The notes beneath the pieces are model-generated. The model worked only from the letters and a program-made list of their open reading frames with translations, did not search any database and was not told where the DNA came from. Source: CAVYXZ01 sp965223835 (GTDB lineage: Bacteria > Chloroflexota > Anaerolineae > Aggregatilineales > Phototrophicaceae). Taken from it: 64,000 nt of DNA. Positions 16,590-25,580 of this stretch are shown one piece after another (the stretch's first letter is position 1; the number at the start of each line of letters is the position of its first letter). The stretch is taken from positions 5,518,001-5,582,000 of the forward strand of contig CBDCXQ010000001.1 in assembly GCA_965223835.1 (NCBI GenBank), given 5' to 3'. Made by a program: the position numbers and the translations under genes.

Positions 16590-19500
16590 TTATTCTTTCT
16601 CATCCTCACCTTCTTCAGCCGAAGCTTCTTCCGCTTTCTCGCGTTTGAGCTTCTCGATATATTCGATCACCAGGTCTTCATGCTCGAACGGTTCATACCT
16701 CGACTCATCCCACACTGTCAACTGCGGCTCCGGTTCTCCAATCTGCCGCAAGAGTTCCCGCGCCTGCTCTAAATCCCAGCGGCGAACATAGGGTTCGCCC
16801 TGTGCCCAGGCCCACTTGTAATATTCCAGCGCCGGTTCACGAGCGGAGGCCGGGTCATTATTCGCCAGATGCACCACCGCTGCTGCGAATAATCGTTGAC
16901 GCCATCACCGATTATTCGCAGCGCTTCTTTCAGATTACCATTCGCTGCCTGCGCCTGCGCCAATCCGCTCCAGGCATCCGGGTCCCGCAATCCTTGTTCA
17001 TAACCGATGCGTGCGCCCTCGGAAAAATAGCTGATAGCCGCTTCGAAGTGTCCATCGCGCAATTCCAACGAGCCATGCGTTGTACTCAACAATCGGTTGA
17101 CAATCTGGAAATTATTCGGTCGATTTAGATCTTCTGCTTTCTCGAATAATTCCTGGATTTCGGAACGATCCGCCCCTTGTTGAATATGGGCAATCGCATA
17201 ATAACGGGGAACACCGATAAGACTCTTATCTTTGGATGCAATCTCATAAGCCCTCCGAGCATCCTCCCATCGGCCTTGAATCTGATAAATTTCCAATAAT
17301 AATACATATGTTATGTTGATTTGGTCCTCAGCCTCAATCAATTCGGCTAGTTCAAGCGCATGCTGAAAACCACGACGAGCTTGCGCCAGACGATTTATGA
17401 ATTGCTGTCTACGTCCGTAATTACGTGTAGCTATTAACAATTCTTGCGTATTTATTTCGAAACTTGCTTTTAGATAAGCCGCATTGATCAGACGTGCATC
17501 TTCATGGCGATGCATGTAACCGAGCACCAACCCCATCTGATTGAGCATCAAACCCTGCAAATGTGTTGTACTCACAGCCGGCAATGCGCTTAACCCCTGT
17601 GGGAAAAACGGCAGCAGAAATTCATAGGCTTTGTGGTACAAACCCATTCCCCCCTGAACCAGACTGAAGCGTATCCGATTAGCAAATAACCGTGCCGCAT
17701 CATCGAACCGTCCGGCACCAATCAGCGCATTGTACATAGCGATCAGGTTTTGCATGGCGCCGAAACTGGTGAACTCGGTTTCGTTATTCCCCCGTTCCTG
17801 GGCTTCAAAATAGTTGTAGATGATGGTGTAGGTTGTCGGTTGTTCATCCGAATTCAATTGTTCAAAGGCATAACCGCGCACCACCGGATGCAGGTCGTAT
17901 TGCAAATTAGCTTCATCCCACCAGATCAGGCCGCGATCTTCCAGGTCACGCAGCAGGGCATCAAATTGCTCAATCGCCTGCTTATACTCATCAGAGTGCT
18001 CGTAATCGGCTTTCGCTTTAAGATACTCGTTATAGGCTTGCTTCTGTTCTGCCAGTTCTTTCTCATCAAATAAAAAATCATCCTCGTCTGGCTCTGATAC
18101 GGGTTCAGGCAAATTCAAATAGGGATTAAACACGTTGAGCGTCTCCACATCCAGCGCATTCCCCAGTGCGGCCATCTGGCTCAGCAGTTTTTGCGCTTCT
18201 GGCTCCAACCCTTGATAGGCAAATTCCAGGATGTGATGGCGTTTTACGCGGATGTCCGGGAATCTGAAGCGCTCACCATAAAAAGCGTACCAACTATCAA
18301 AATGATACCGGAAACGGCGTTCTTGTTTAATAATGGGGATGAGCATCTCCAGCAGCAGGCTGTGCCGCCCAAACTGGTTTATGAAATAGTCCAGAAGGCC
18401 TTCATCGCTCCAGGTGATGCCGCCTGCGTGCCACAATTCGCGTGCATCTTCCGAAGACAGTCCATATAGCGTTTCATGGCGCACACCCTGTAAATAATTG
18501 CCCGCACTGCCCAATGCTACCGGCATCAGGCGGCTGGTGATTAAGATGCGCGACGGGTCACAGCTTGCCAATTGCCGCAGCACATCGCGATCACGGGGGT
18601 CGGTGCAGGCGCGATAATGTAGCCCTTCTTCAACTTCGTCATCTTGCATCTGGGCCGGATTCCAGCGATGGTAGGCCACCAGCACCCGTTCCAGCCCATC
18701 CAATACCAGCAGATAACGACCATTCTTTAACGCCGTGATGAGTTCGGTCAGTTGTTGAGCAAAACCCAGCTTACGCACGGTTTCCAGGTCGCGCTGCGTC
18801 AGATAGGCCAGGGCATGAACTATGAAGTCGCTCATCAGCGCCCCGGCCTCGTAAAAGCTGTACCAGAAAATGCCATCGAAGGCTACTGCTCGATCTTGCA
18901 CCCAGCGCCAGGTCAATGCACTCTTACCCATGCCGCCGATGGCTTCCAACACCAACAGCGTGCGTTCATCTGATGTTGCCCACTCATCAAGCAGACGCAG
19001 TTCCTCGTGCCGCCCTACAAACCGCGCATTCTGGCCGCTGTAGGGGGGATAGGCATACAGGTCCGGCGGCTCAGGAATCGCGGACTTGCGTTTTGATGTT
19101 TTGATGCCGGTGTTATCCGCTTCGGCCTGCTGTTTCTTGAAATAGGCGTTAGCCGCATCTTTGACACTCGGCCTGCTAAGCGCTTGGAGTACCAGTGTTC
19201 GCAAGTCTTCTGCCGATTTGAAAAACCCAACGATATGATTTTTCCCCAGGTCTTCTTTGAAAGCTTCTAATTTCTTCATGCCAATTGGGTCGCCCTCAAA
19301 AAAGGCATCGGTGATCTTCTTGGCTTCAGCAGCGCTTTTGCCGTCAATATTCGGGCCAGGATGTTCCTCATGCATCAGAAATATGAGGATCGGCATCCCC
19401 AGTTCCTGCGCCCGGCGATATTCCATTTCGGTAATGGAGATGTCGTCGGGGTTACGGGTTTTGTCCGGCGGGCGAAACCCATAGCGCATCCCAAAGATAC

Positions 19501-19690
19501 CGACGTAGACCTCGGATTTGTCTACCATTTCCATTGATACGCTGATCGCATCTTCGGTTTGCAGTCGGGCAGTCAGATTCTCCATTTGCTCAACTGCAAA
19601 ACCAGCACGTCGGGCGGCATCTGCAGCCTGTTGGCGATGTTCGGGCAAGTCATTGCTGGTGCTGCTGAGCATGACATCAAGGTTTGCCAT
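16590..19690 (-). CDS. DUF4062-STAND NTPase-TPR protein with apparent C-terminal frameshift
   Basis: The N-terminal 175 residues are a DUF4062 domain (MLSSTSNDLPEHR, YVGIFGMRYGFRP). A STAND-type P-loop NTPase follows: NARFVGRHEELRLLDEW, Walker A GGMGKSA with K256, Walker B YLLVLDGLER with D331, then RILITSRLM. Winged-helix and TPR-like repeats fill the rest. The first frame runs to 16769, but its last 35 or so residues (after DGVNDYSQQ) look like noise, while a second frame starting near 16877 (VHLANNDPAS onward to 16590, acidic end) reads like the natural C-terminus. One or two bases changed around 16877-16890 would join them. DUF4062-STAND proteins are thought to be signal-responsive or defence switches; the trigger here is unknown. 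It is read alone. Confidence 0.85.
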
Positions 19691-19775
19691 AAGCCATCAA
19701 CCTTTATTCATTGGTGTCAACTTCAATTACTAATTACTGTACTGACTTGCTCACCGTTTCGCAACATATTTGAAT

Positions 19776-19806
19776 CAAAAACGCTCCACCACATTGGGGT
19801 AGAGCG
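19776..19806 (-). terminator. Rho-independent terminator of the membrane TPR gene
   Basis: Read on the minus strand, GCGCTC-x-ACC pairs with GGT-x-GAGCG around a short loop, then TTTTT follows. It lies about 30 bases past the stop of the TPR gene at 19835 and upstream of the DUF4062 start, so the two genes are separate transcription units. Confidence 0.75.
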
Positions 19807-19834
19807 CTTGATGTGGTTATTGCGAAATAGGTGT

Positions 19835-21112
19835 TTAATCCCCGGCAACTGGCTCGGCAGCCGGTGGTTCGGTTTCCTCAGCCGGTGGCTGTTTCGCGGC
19901 GATGTGGGCCTGAAGCCGCCCAACGAAATCCTGCACATTAGCGGCGTCCGGTCCTTCCAGGACTTCGCCCAATCGTTGCAGCGTATCCACCAGCACTTCC
20001 ATCACATAAGGCGAATCTTCGGGGGTGGTAGTGAACACACGGTCCAGCGCCCGTTCCGCTTCGGGCAACATCCCCAGCGCCAACCGCGACGTCACCAGAT
20101 CGTTATAGGCCCAGTAATTATCCACATCGGCCTGCACCTCGTCGCTGGCAAGCTTCTCGACCTGCTTATAGGTGTCGATCATTTTGTCACGGTTGTTCTT
20201 TTGCATGTGCAGCAGGGCCAGGTTGCTAAAAGCATACGATGAATTCGGCGTGACCTTCGCGGCTTCAGTGTAGGCATAAATCGCCTGATCAGTCTGTCCC
20301 CGGCGCCGATATAACCCGCCCAGCGACCCCCACCAGGATTCGCCATCATCATCCACCAGCTTGGGGGATAATGTCAGCGCCAGCACCAGATTCTGCTCCG
20401 CCAGGTTGAGGATTTGCACCCGTTCGATGCTCTCATCCATCTTTTCACCGCGCCGCCGGTAAACATAGCCCAGAGTCGCCAGCGCCGGGGCAAATTCTGG
20501 TTCGGTATCAAGCGCCTGTCGCAGGTGCGTTTCCGCCTCGTCCAGCATCCCGGACTGAACATAGGCATAACCCAGTCGATAATTGATAATCGGGTTGCGC
20601 GGATCCAGTTCCAGCGCCCGATTATAAACATCCAGCGCCCCTTTGAAGTCGCCCGATTTATACTGACTTTCACCCAATGGCAAGAACGACAACGCCAGGG
20701 TCGCATCGCCGGTCGATTTCTCCAGCGATTCGCGCAAGGTTGAAAATTCAGCTTCGCGCTTCGCGGTCTCGACTTCCAGCCGTTCGCTTGAGGCATCAAT
20801 CTCTTCCTCAAAGCGCTGGCGGGCTTCCTGCAAATCCTGTTGTGCAGAGATAAACCGTGAGACTCCCAGGATCGCTGCCGCACCGCCGACAACCGTCACC
20901 ACAAAGCTAAAGGCTTCGACCAGGCCCAACAGGTTAAACGCATTATCGACATCGGACTGAACCTGGTCCGCCAGCGCGGTGACTTCCTCCAGGCGTTCAG
21001 CGGTCTGCGTCGCCAGCGTCGGCAAATCTGGTTCTTCTTCGGGGACAGTCTGCGCCAAAGCAACCGGCACAGCAAACAGGCATAAACATAGCAAAAGCGC
21101 AAAATACCGCAT
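19835..21112 (-). CDS. Secreted-domain/membrane-anchored TPR protein
   Basis: The 425-residue protein starts with a signal peptide (ALLLCLCLFAVPVALAQ), then an acidic spacer and a membrane helix (about residues 66-90, SFVVTVVGGAAAILGVSRF). A coiled coil with E/R-rich heptads follows, and TPR-like repeats fill about residues 140-370, for example YNRALELDPRNPIINYRLGY. A Pro/Glu tail ends it. The repeats suggest protein binding; which side of the membrane they face depends on whether the first segment is cleaved. The ISAs1 left end lies 73 bases upstream of the start codon, so the element may have separated the gene from its own promoter. Confidence 0.85.
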   Translation of the reverse strand: MRYFALLLCLCLFAVPVALAQTVPEEEPDLPTLATQTAERLEEVTALADQVQSDVDNAFNLLGLVEAFSFVVTVVGGAAAILGVSRFISAQQDLQEARQRFEEEIDASSERLEVETAKREAEFSTLRESLEKSTGDATLALSFLPLGESQYKSGDFKGALDVYNRALELDPRNPIINYRLGYAYVQSGMLDEAETHLRQALDTEPEFAPALATLGYVYRRRGEKMDESIERVQILNLAEQNLVLALTLSPKLVDDDGESWWGSLGGLYRRRGQTDQAIYAYTEAAKVTPNSSYAFSNLALLHMQKNNRDKMIDTYKQVEKLASDEVQADVDNYWAYNDLVTSRLALGMLPEAERALDRVFTTTPEDSPYVMEVLVDTLQRLGEVLEGPDAANVQDFVGRLQAHIAAKQPPAEETEPPAAEPVAGD

Positions 21113-21185
21113 GGTTTCTTCCTCACTTCCGTCCCTTAATTATCGGCAGAACGGCGGCACTTTGCAACCTTTGGCTGTGATTGTC

Positions 21186-21203
21186 CAGGGCAATCGCTTC
21201 AAA
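21186..21203 (+). repeat. Left terminal inverted repeat of the ISAs1 element
   Basis: CAGGGCAATCGCTTCAAA; an exact reverse complement of the repeat at 22414-22431. Confidence 0.95.
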
Positions 21204-21248
21204 AGAGAGACAAAGTTGGTAAGGTCAGGACAAAGGGCGATAATCCCG

Positions 21249-22418
21249 ATGCATAAGACACGCGCATGGATGAACGGGATGAATGAAGTAAAGGCATTAG
21301 CCAGCATCAGTGATTGCTTTGGGGCAATTAAAGACCCACGAGTACAAGGACGTTGTAGATATCCCCTGATTGAGATCGTCACTATCGCCATTTGTGCCGT
21401 CATTGCGGGTGCGGACGGGTGGACGGCAGTGGAAACGTTTGGCAAGAGCAAGGAAGCGTGGCTGAGGCAGTTTCTGAAGCTGGAAAATGGCATTCCGTCG
21501 CATGATACCTTTGGCGATGTCTTCGCGATGATTGACGCGGTTGCGTTTCAGGGCGGTTTCATGCGCTGGATTGATGGAGTATTTACCATCACCAAAGGAC
21601 AGGTCATTGCCATTGATGGGAAGACCGCCCGCCGCAGTCATGACAAAACGATTGGTCAAGATGCGATCCACATGGTGAGTGCTTGGGCTAGCGCCAATGG
21701 CATCACGCTGGGCCAGCGTAAAGTGGATGACAAATCCCATGAAATCACAGCCATTCCCGAATTGTTAGAGCTACTCAACATCACCGGCTGTATTGTGACG
21801 ATTGATGCGATGGGATGTCAGAAGCAGATTGCCCAGAAAATCCGGGATGGGAAGGCAGATTATGTACTGAGTTTAAAAGACAACCAGGGAAAGTTGTTAC
21901 AGGATGTGCTGGATTGGTTTGTTCATGCTGACCAGACAGGGTTTGCCCATATGATCCATGATTATCATGCAACGGTGAATAAAGGTCATGGGCGGATCGA
22001 CATTCGACGCTGTTGGGTAGTGGCTGATCCGCTTGCTTTCGAGCACATTCGCCATTATGAAGGCTGGGCAGATTTACAGACGATTGTGCGTGTCCAACGG
22101 GAACGCCGCCTCAAAAATAAAACTGAGCAAGAAACCGTCTACTACATCAGTAGTTTGCCACCGAGTGCCCAACAGATCCTGGAGGCTACCCGTACTCATT
22201 GGGACGTGGAAAACAGTTTACATTGGGTGCTTGATGTCGTTTTCCGCGAAGATGATTCACGCATCCGCGCTGGCAATAGCCCCCAAAACATGGCGGTGCT
22301 TCGGAGCATCGCGCTCAATCTTCTCAAACAAGACCCATCCAAAGGTAGTTTGAAGCAAAAGCGTTACCGTGCCGCTCTTGATGACACTTTTTTGCTTCGC
22401 CTCCTAACCCAGATTTGA
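21249..22418 (+). CDS. ISAs1-family transposase
   Basis: The intact reading frame has the N-terminal DDE-associated domain (FGAIKDPRVQGRCRYPLIEI) and the catalytic triad region: first Asp in IAIDGKTAR, second Asp in VTIDAMGCQ, and Glu in HWDVENSLHWVLDV followed by FREDDSRIR. The protein is 389 residues from the ATG at 21249 (AAAGGGC lies about 12 bases upstream); the open frame extends further upstream into the flank, but that part is not conserved element sequence. No frameshift or stop is seen, so the transposase may still be active. The stop lies in the right terminal repeat. Confidence 0.92.
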   Translation: MHKTRAWMNGMNEVKALASISDCFGAIKDPRVQGRCRYPLIEIVTIAICAVIAGADGWTAVETFGKSKEAWLRQFLKLENGIPSHDTFGDVFAMIDAVAFQGGFMRWIDGVFTITKGQVIAIDGKTARRSHDKTIGQDAIHMVSAWASANGITLGQRKVDDKSHEITAIPELLELLNITGCIVTIDAMGCQKQIAQKIRDGKADYVLSLKDNQGKLLQDVLDWFVHADQTGFAHMIHDYHATVNKGHGRIDIRRCWVVADPLAFEHIRHYEGWADLQTIVRVQRERRLKNKTEQETVYYISSLPPSAQQILEATRTHWDVENSLHWVLDVVFREDDSRIRAGNSPQNMAVLRSIALNLLKQDPSKGSLKQKRYRAALDDTFLLRLLTQI

Positions 22419-22431
22419 AGCGATTGCCCTG
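22414..22431 (-). repeat. Right terminal inverted repeat of the ISAs1 element
   Basis: TTTGAAGCGATTGCCCTG; pairs perfectly with the left end at 21186-21203 and contains the transposase stop codon. Confidence 0.95.
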
Positions 22432-22624
22432 CCGCACGGATGCAAAAAGTTGTTTATTCTGTAAATAGAAGTATACTTTTTGAGTTGAGCATCCAGAGTG
22501 TTTGATGACCATCGTTGACGACATACTAATTACATCCAATTCCCATCTTGATGTTTCAATCTCATTTACTAATCCAAGATAATAGCTTTCAATTATTAAT
22601 TTTTAGGTTTGGAGATGTCCCCCT

Positions 22625-23275
22625 ATGCCCACCACCCAAATAGAAGTTGAAAACATTGATACTGGCTTTTACGATGCTATTCGAGTTTGGACCGAGCTTT
22701 TGGAAGGTGTGCAAAAATGGGGTTGGGGTCCATGCGCAACCCAATATTTTTTCTTGGAAATGTTCAAATTTGCAAAAGTGCCGAAACGACCTGCAACCCC
22801 CAAGGAGTTGGCCGCATTTAAGAAATTAGCTGACCTCAACGACCGTTGGAAAAACGATCCAAAAGCAAATTTCACAATAAGATGGAAACAGCAGATGGAT
22901 AAGAACCTTAACGAAGTAGCTTCTTATTTAGGCCAGGGTTTCGGTGTTAGCGTTAACCGGGCCGATTTCGATGCTTCGCAAGGTGTTCCGCAACGAAATA
23001 ATAATATCCTAGATACTCCTCTACCTGATGACTGGGTGGCGCAACAATAGGAACTGGGCTATGCATTACCCGGTGCGCCAATTGAGGAAATTGAAAATGA
23101 CTTGCCCCCTAATGCTTTGGCCGGTGTTCAAGTGCAACCCGTGGATGCAGCGGGTGAGATAGTAGCTTTACCAGCGGATTCCACGTTGGATACAGACGGC
23201 GATTCTTCAGTTTCGCTCGAAGGCGAAGGCCCGGTGATAGATCCCGTTTCAGGTGAGGAGGTAATTGACCTGTAG
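22625..23275 (+). pseudogene. Unknown island ORF interrupted by an in-frame amber codon
   Basis: A 141-codon frame (MPTTQIEVENIDTG onward) ends in TAG at 23048-23050. The same frame then stays open for 74 more codons to a second TAG at 23273-23275. The downstream part is acidic, with no rare-codon noise (LPADSTLDTDGDSSVS, PVSGEEVIDL), and looks coding. The first part has Trp/aromatic clusters (KWGWGPCATQYFF) and a C-terminal QGFGVSVNRADFD. I do not recognise it. It may be a nonsense-mutated gene of about 216 codons, a short protein plus leftover tail, or a readthrough product. GGAG lies about 9 bases before the ATG. The region is AT-rich compared with the rest of the window. Confidence 0.6.
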
Positions 23276-23431
23276 TCTTGATTTATTATCGAATGATTCG
23301 TCTCAAGCAAGTCTATTATCTTGGCTGCGATTGTAGTGATTGAAGGTTAAACATCATGCCCGAATATAATTTTCCTTGTTCGCAAAATTTTTCATGGACC
23401 ATCCCACGCCACTCAAAAGATGAGGTTGATC

Positions 23432-23456
23432 TGTAGTGCGGTGGTTTTTCTGGAAC
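23432..23456 (+). repeat. Terminal inverted repeat of the IS3 element (orfB end)
   Basis: Begins TGTAGTGCGGTGG and matches the reverse complement of 24659-24683 at 22 of 25 positions. Confidence 0.92.
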
Positions 23457-23459
23457 GAA

Positions 23460-24305
23460 TCAGGCTGGAGATAAGAGAGGATAACGAGCTTTGGCTCGCG
23501 CTGCCATCTCGAACTCCACTGGTGTGAGATAATTGAGCGCCTGATGAATACGCTCTCGCATGTAGACCACTTCCAGCCAGTGCCTGATCTGACCGAACGC
23601 AACGTCAAAATTGCTGTATTCACTGTAATCGACATGTTCTTCCTTGAGCGTTCGGGTGAAACGCTCGACCAGGCCGTTCTGGGTGGAGCTGGCTTTGTCG
23701 GACATGCTGATCTTGATGCGATGTTCCCGCAGGCAGTCGGTGTGCAACCAGGCGGCATATTGCGATCCCTGATCGGAATGGAAAATCGTTGGTTTGCCGT
23801 GTGTCAATGCCAAGTCCAGCGCATCGAGGGTGAGCTGCTGGTCGATGGTGCGACTGAGCGCCCAACCACGCACCGAGCGCGTGTAGGCATCCAGGATGAC
23901 GGCGAGGTAAATGAAGCGGCGGCCCAGGCGGATGTAGGTAATGTCAGCGACCCAGACCTGATTGGGCTGCTTCAACTTCAGCCCTTTGATGCGGTTGGGA
24001 TAGCGCGGATGGGGATGCTTACTGTCGGTGGTTTGCACCCAGACCTTGCCGACTGAGCGCGTGACACCCATTTCTTGCAACAAACGGCGCACCACATGCT
24101 CACCAACCGGCACGCCTTGACGCAGCAGCTCGTTGTGGACTTTGCGGTAGCCATAGAACGGAAAACGCAAAAGCACCTGCTCGATAGCTGCTACCAGATG
24201 GCTTTCATCCTGGCTATGCGGCACATAGTAAGCCGTGCTGGTCGGACACGCCAGCGTCGCGCATAACTGTCGTACCGCATGGTCTGTTTTCATCTGCTGG
24301 ATCAT
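23460..24305 (-). CDS. IS3-family transposase orfB (rve integrase)
   Basis: The 281-residue product has an HTH_21-like N-terminal segment (FPFYGYRKVHNELL) and an rve integrase core: first Asp in WVADITYI, second Asp in FHSDQGSQY, and Glu in GLVERFTRTLKEE. The start ATG at 24305 overlaps the orfA stop (ATGA), so translation is coupled rather than needing the programmed frameshift common in IS3. The frame is intact, and the last residues (RYPLLSPA) run nearly to the terminal repeat. Confidence 0.93.
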   Translation of the reverse strand: MIQQMKTDHAVRQLCATLACPTSTAYYVPHSQDESHLVAAIEQVLLRFPFYGYRKVHNELLRQGVPVGEHVVRRLLQEMGVTRSVGKVWVQTTDSKHPHPRYPNRIKGLKLKQPNQVWVADITYIRLGRRFIYLAVILDAYTRSVRGWALSRTIDQQLTLDALDLALTHGKPTIFHSDQGSQYAAWLHTDCLREHRIKISMSDKASSTQNGLVERFTRTLKEEHVDYSEYSNFDVAFGQIRHWLEVVYMRERIHQALNYLTPVEFEMAARAKARYPLLSPA

Positions 24306-24637
24306 CTGCCATTTCGCTCCCGCATCGACCCCAGCAAGCTGCCAGCCTTTTTTAGGATTTCGATCTCCAACGCCTGCTTGCCCGCGAGGCGCTCCAACTC
24401 GGCGATCCGTTCGGCTTGTGCATCCCGCTGTGGCCCACGCTGGTCGGCAAAAATGTCCGTCGCCCGCTCGAAAAAGGCATCGCGCCACTTGTAGTACAGC
24501 GCTTCGGTGATGTCCCGTTCGCAGCAAATCTGAGCTACTGTCTTCTCGCCGCGTAGTCCATCCAGGATTGTCTCTATCTTGAATTGGGCGCTGAAGTTGC
24601 GTCGTTTCTTGCTCATGGTTTCTGGTCTCCCTGTCAT
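24302..24637 (-). CDS. IS3-family transposase orfA
   Basis: The 111-residue product is a HTH_Tnp_1 (transposase IS3/IS911) protein: RRNFSAQFKIETI, the helix-turn-helix around QICCERDITEALYYKWRD, and a C-terminal leucine-zipper-like segment (IAELERLAGKQALEIEIL). It should bind the element ends. GGAG lies 7 bases before the ATG at 24637. Its TGA overlaps the orfB ATG. Confidence 0.92.
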   Translation of the reverse strand: MTGRPETMSKKRRNFSAQFKIETILDGLRGEKTVAQICCERDITEALYYKWRDAFFERATDIFADQRGPQRDAQAERIAELERLAGKQALEIEILKKAGSLLGSMRERNGR

Positions 24638-24658
24638 GATGATACTCCACTATTGGGT

Positions 24659-24683
24659 GTTCCAGAATTTCCACCGCACTACA
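24659..24683 (-). repeat. Terminal inverted repeat of the IS3 element (orfA end)
   Basis: Ends CCACCGCACTACA; pairs with 23432-23456 with three adjacent mismatches. Confidence 0.92.
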
Positions 24684-25559
24684 CTCAGCAGACCCATGTG
24701 CATTTGACGGTTAGTTTTCAATTGATAAGCTACCCAGGCGTAAAAAACAAGTTTATGTTAGTAAACCTGGATGGAACGACTGTATCACCAGGAGTCCTGG
24801 TCAACAATAACGGTTTAACAAGAGGTTGGTATCTGGACAAGATCACTGTTGAGATGTACATTGAAGAACCCCATGCATCTCGATTTGTACTTCGCAAGGA
24901 TTCTCCTCAAGGCAAAAATGGCTCCGCAAATACAAGCAGTAGCATCAGCGATACAATTGGAATTCAAGGTGGCGTATTTGCCGATAATCCAATGGCAATG
25001 GGTAATTTCAGCGAAACGATTACGAGCAGCTTCAATCATAATTTAGAAGATTTTAAAATAGTTAATCAGTCGAACGTTGTTAAGAACGATCATGTTTTAC
25101 ATATCTATAAGATGTCAGGTTGTAGTAATGGAGCCTACAATGGGCACCACGACTTAGTCAATGAATCCGCCGTGTCATTTGTCAATGTGAGCCAACAACT
25201 GAACTGGAGCGATGTCGTTAATGCTGCAATAGCAGGGGGAGTAGCGGCCGGCGTCGCTGTCGGAGTAGTAGCAGCAAGAACTAAAGCGATTTTGAAAAAC
25301 GGTGTGCTGTACGATTTACCAGACCTGGCTACCAGCAAGTTTCCGATAATAAGTCAGGGGCTGTGGATGACCTCAGACGACGAGGATTTCCGCGACGTTC
25401 CAACGTTTCGCATCGTTATCACCCAGTATGTTTCAAGAGTCAGTGGCTATTTGCACGGCGATACGCCTGATGGTCACTACCAGGGCTGGAAAAAGTCTTA
25501 TATCTTAAGTACACCCATTGACTTCGCACAAGTTTGATAAACGACTGTTTCACAGGCAT

Positions 25560-25578
25560 TTTGGCAAATTGTGCCAAA
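25560..25578. terminator. Possible bidirectional hairpin
   Basis: TTTGGCA and TGCCAAA pair perfectly around a 5-base loop between the convergent stops of the split island gene and the 381-residue membrane protein gene. T-rich tracts are short on both sides, so function as a terminator is plausible but not certain. Confidence 0.4.
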
Positions 25579-25580
25579 TC

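Larger units (their letters stand above)
21186..22431 (+). mobile_element. ISAs1-family insertion sequence
   Basis: The 1246-base element is bounded by perfect 18-base inverted repeats that start CAGGG, as ISAs1-family ends do, and carries one transposase gene whose stop codon lies inside the right repeat. The flanks (TGATTGTC left, CCGCACGG right) do not form the 8- to 10-base direct repeat expected for a simple insertion, so the original target was probably rearranged later. It marks the left edge of an AT-richer region. Confidence 0.93.
23432..24683 (-). mobile_element. IS3-family insertion sequence
   Basis: The 1252-base element starts TG and ends CA, with 25-base terminal repeats that differ only at three adjacent bases (TTT versus AAA in the middle). 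It contains overlapping orfA and orfB on the minus strand. The flanking three bases are ATC and CTC, so a clean 3-base target duplication is not seen. The insertion splits the gene at 23356-25537. Confidence 0.93.
23356..25537 (+). pseudogene. Unknown beta-rich protein gene split by an IS3-family element
   Basis: A start with GAAGG upstream at 23356 (MPEYNFPCSQNFSW) reads 25 codons to DEVD and meets the IS at 23432. Right of the IS, the frame resumes at 24684 (QQTHVHLTVSFQ) to 25537. Joining base 23431 to 24684 keeps the frame (GAT CCT CAG), giving 309 residues; so the element has simply been inserted. The protein is beta-strand-like with Gly/Asn/Ser-rich turns, has GGVFADNPMAMGNFSE, a hydrophobic Ala/Gly/Val-rich segment (VAAGVAVGVVAA) and ends ILSTPIDFAQV. 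Family not recognised; the strand pattern weakly recalls leukocidin-type toxins (speculative). Confidence 0.75.

Noticed and set aside
23460..24674. 404-codon minus-strand frame as a single transposase
   Set aside because: Its first 120 codons are the out-of-frame region of orfA; the true orfB starts at 24305 by overlap with the orfA stop.
24584..25537. Plus-strand gene starting inside the IS3 element at 24584
   Set aside because: Its first 33 codons are IS sequence; the original gene begins at 23356, left of the element.
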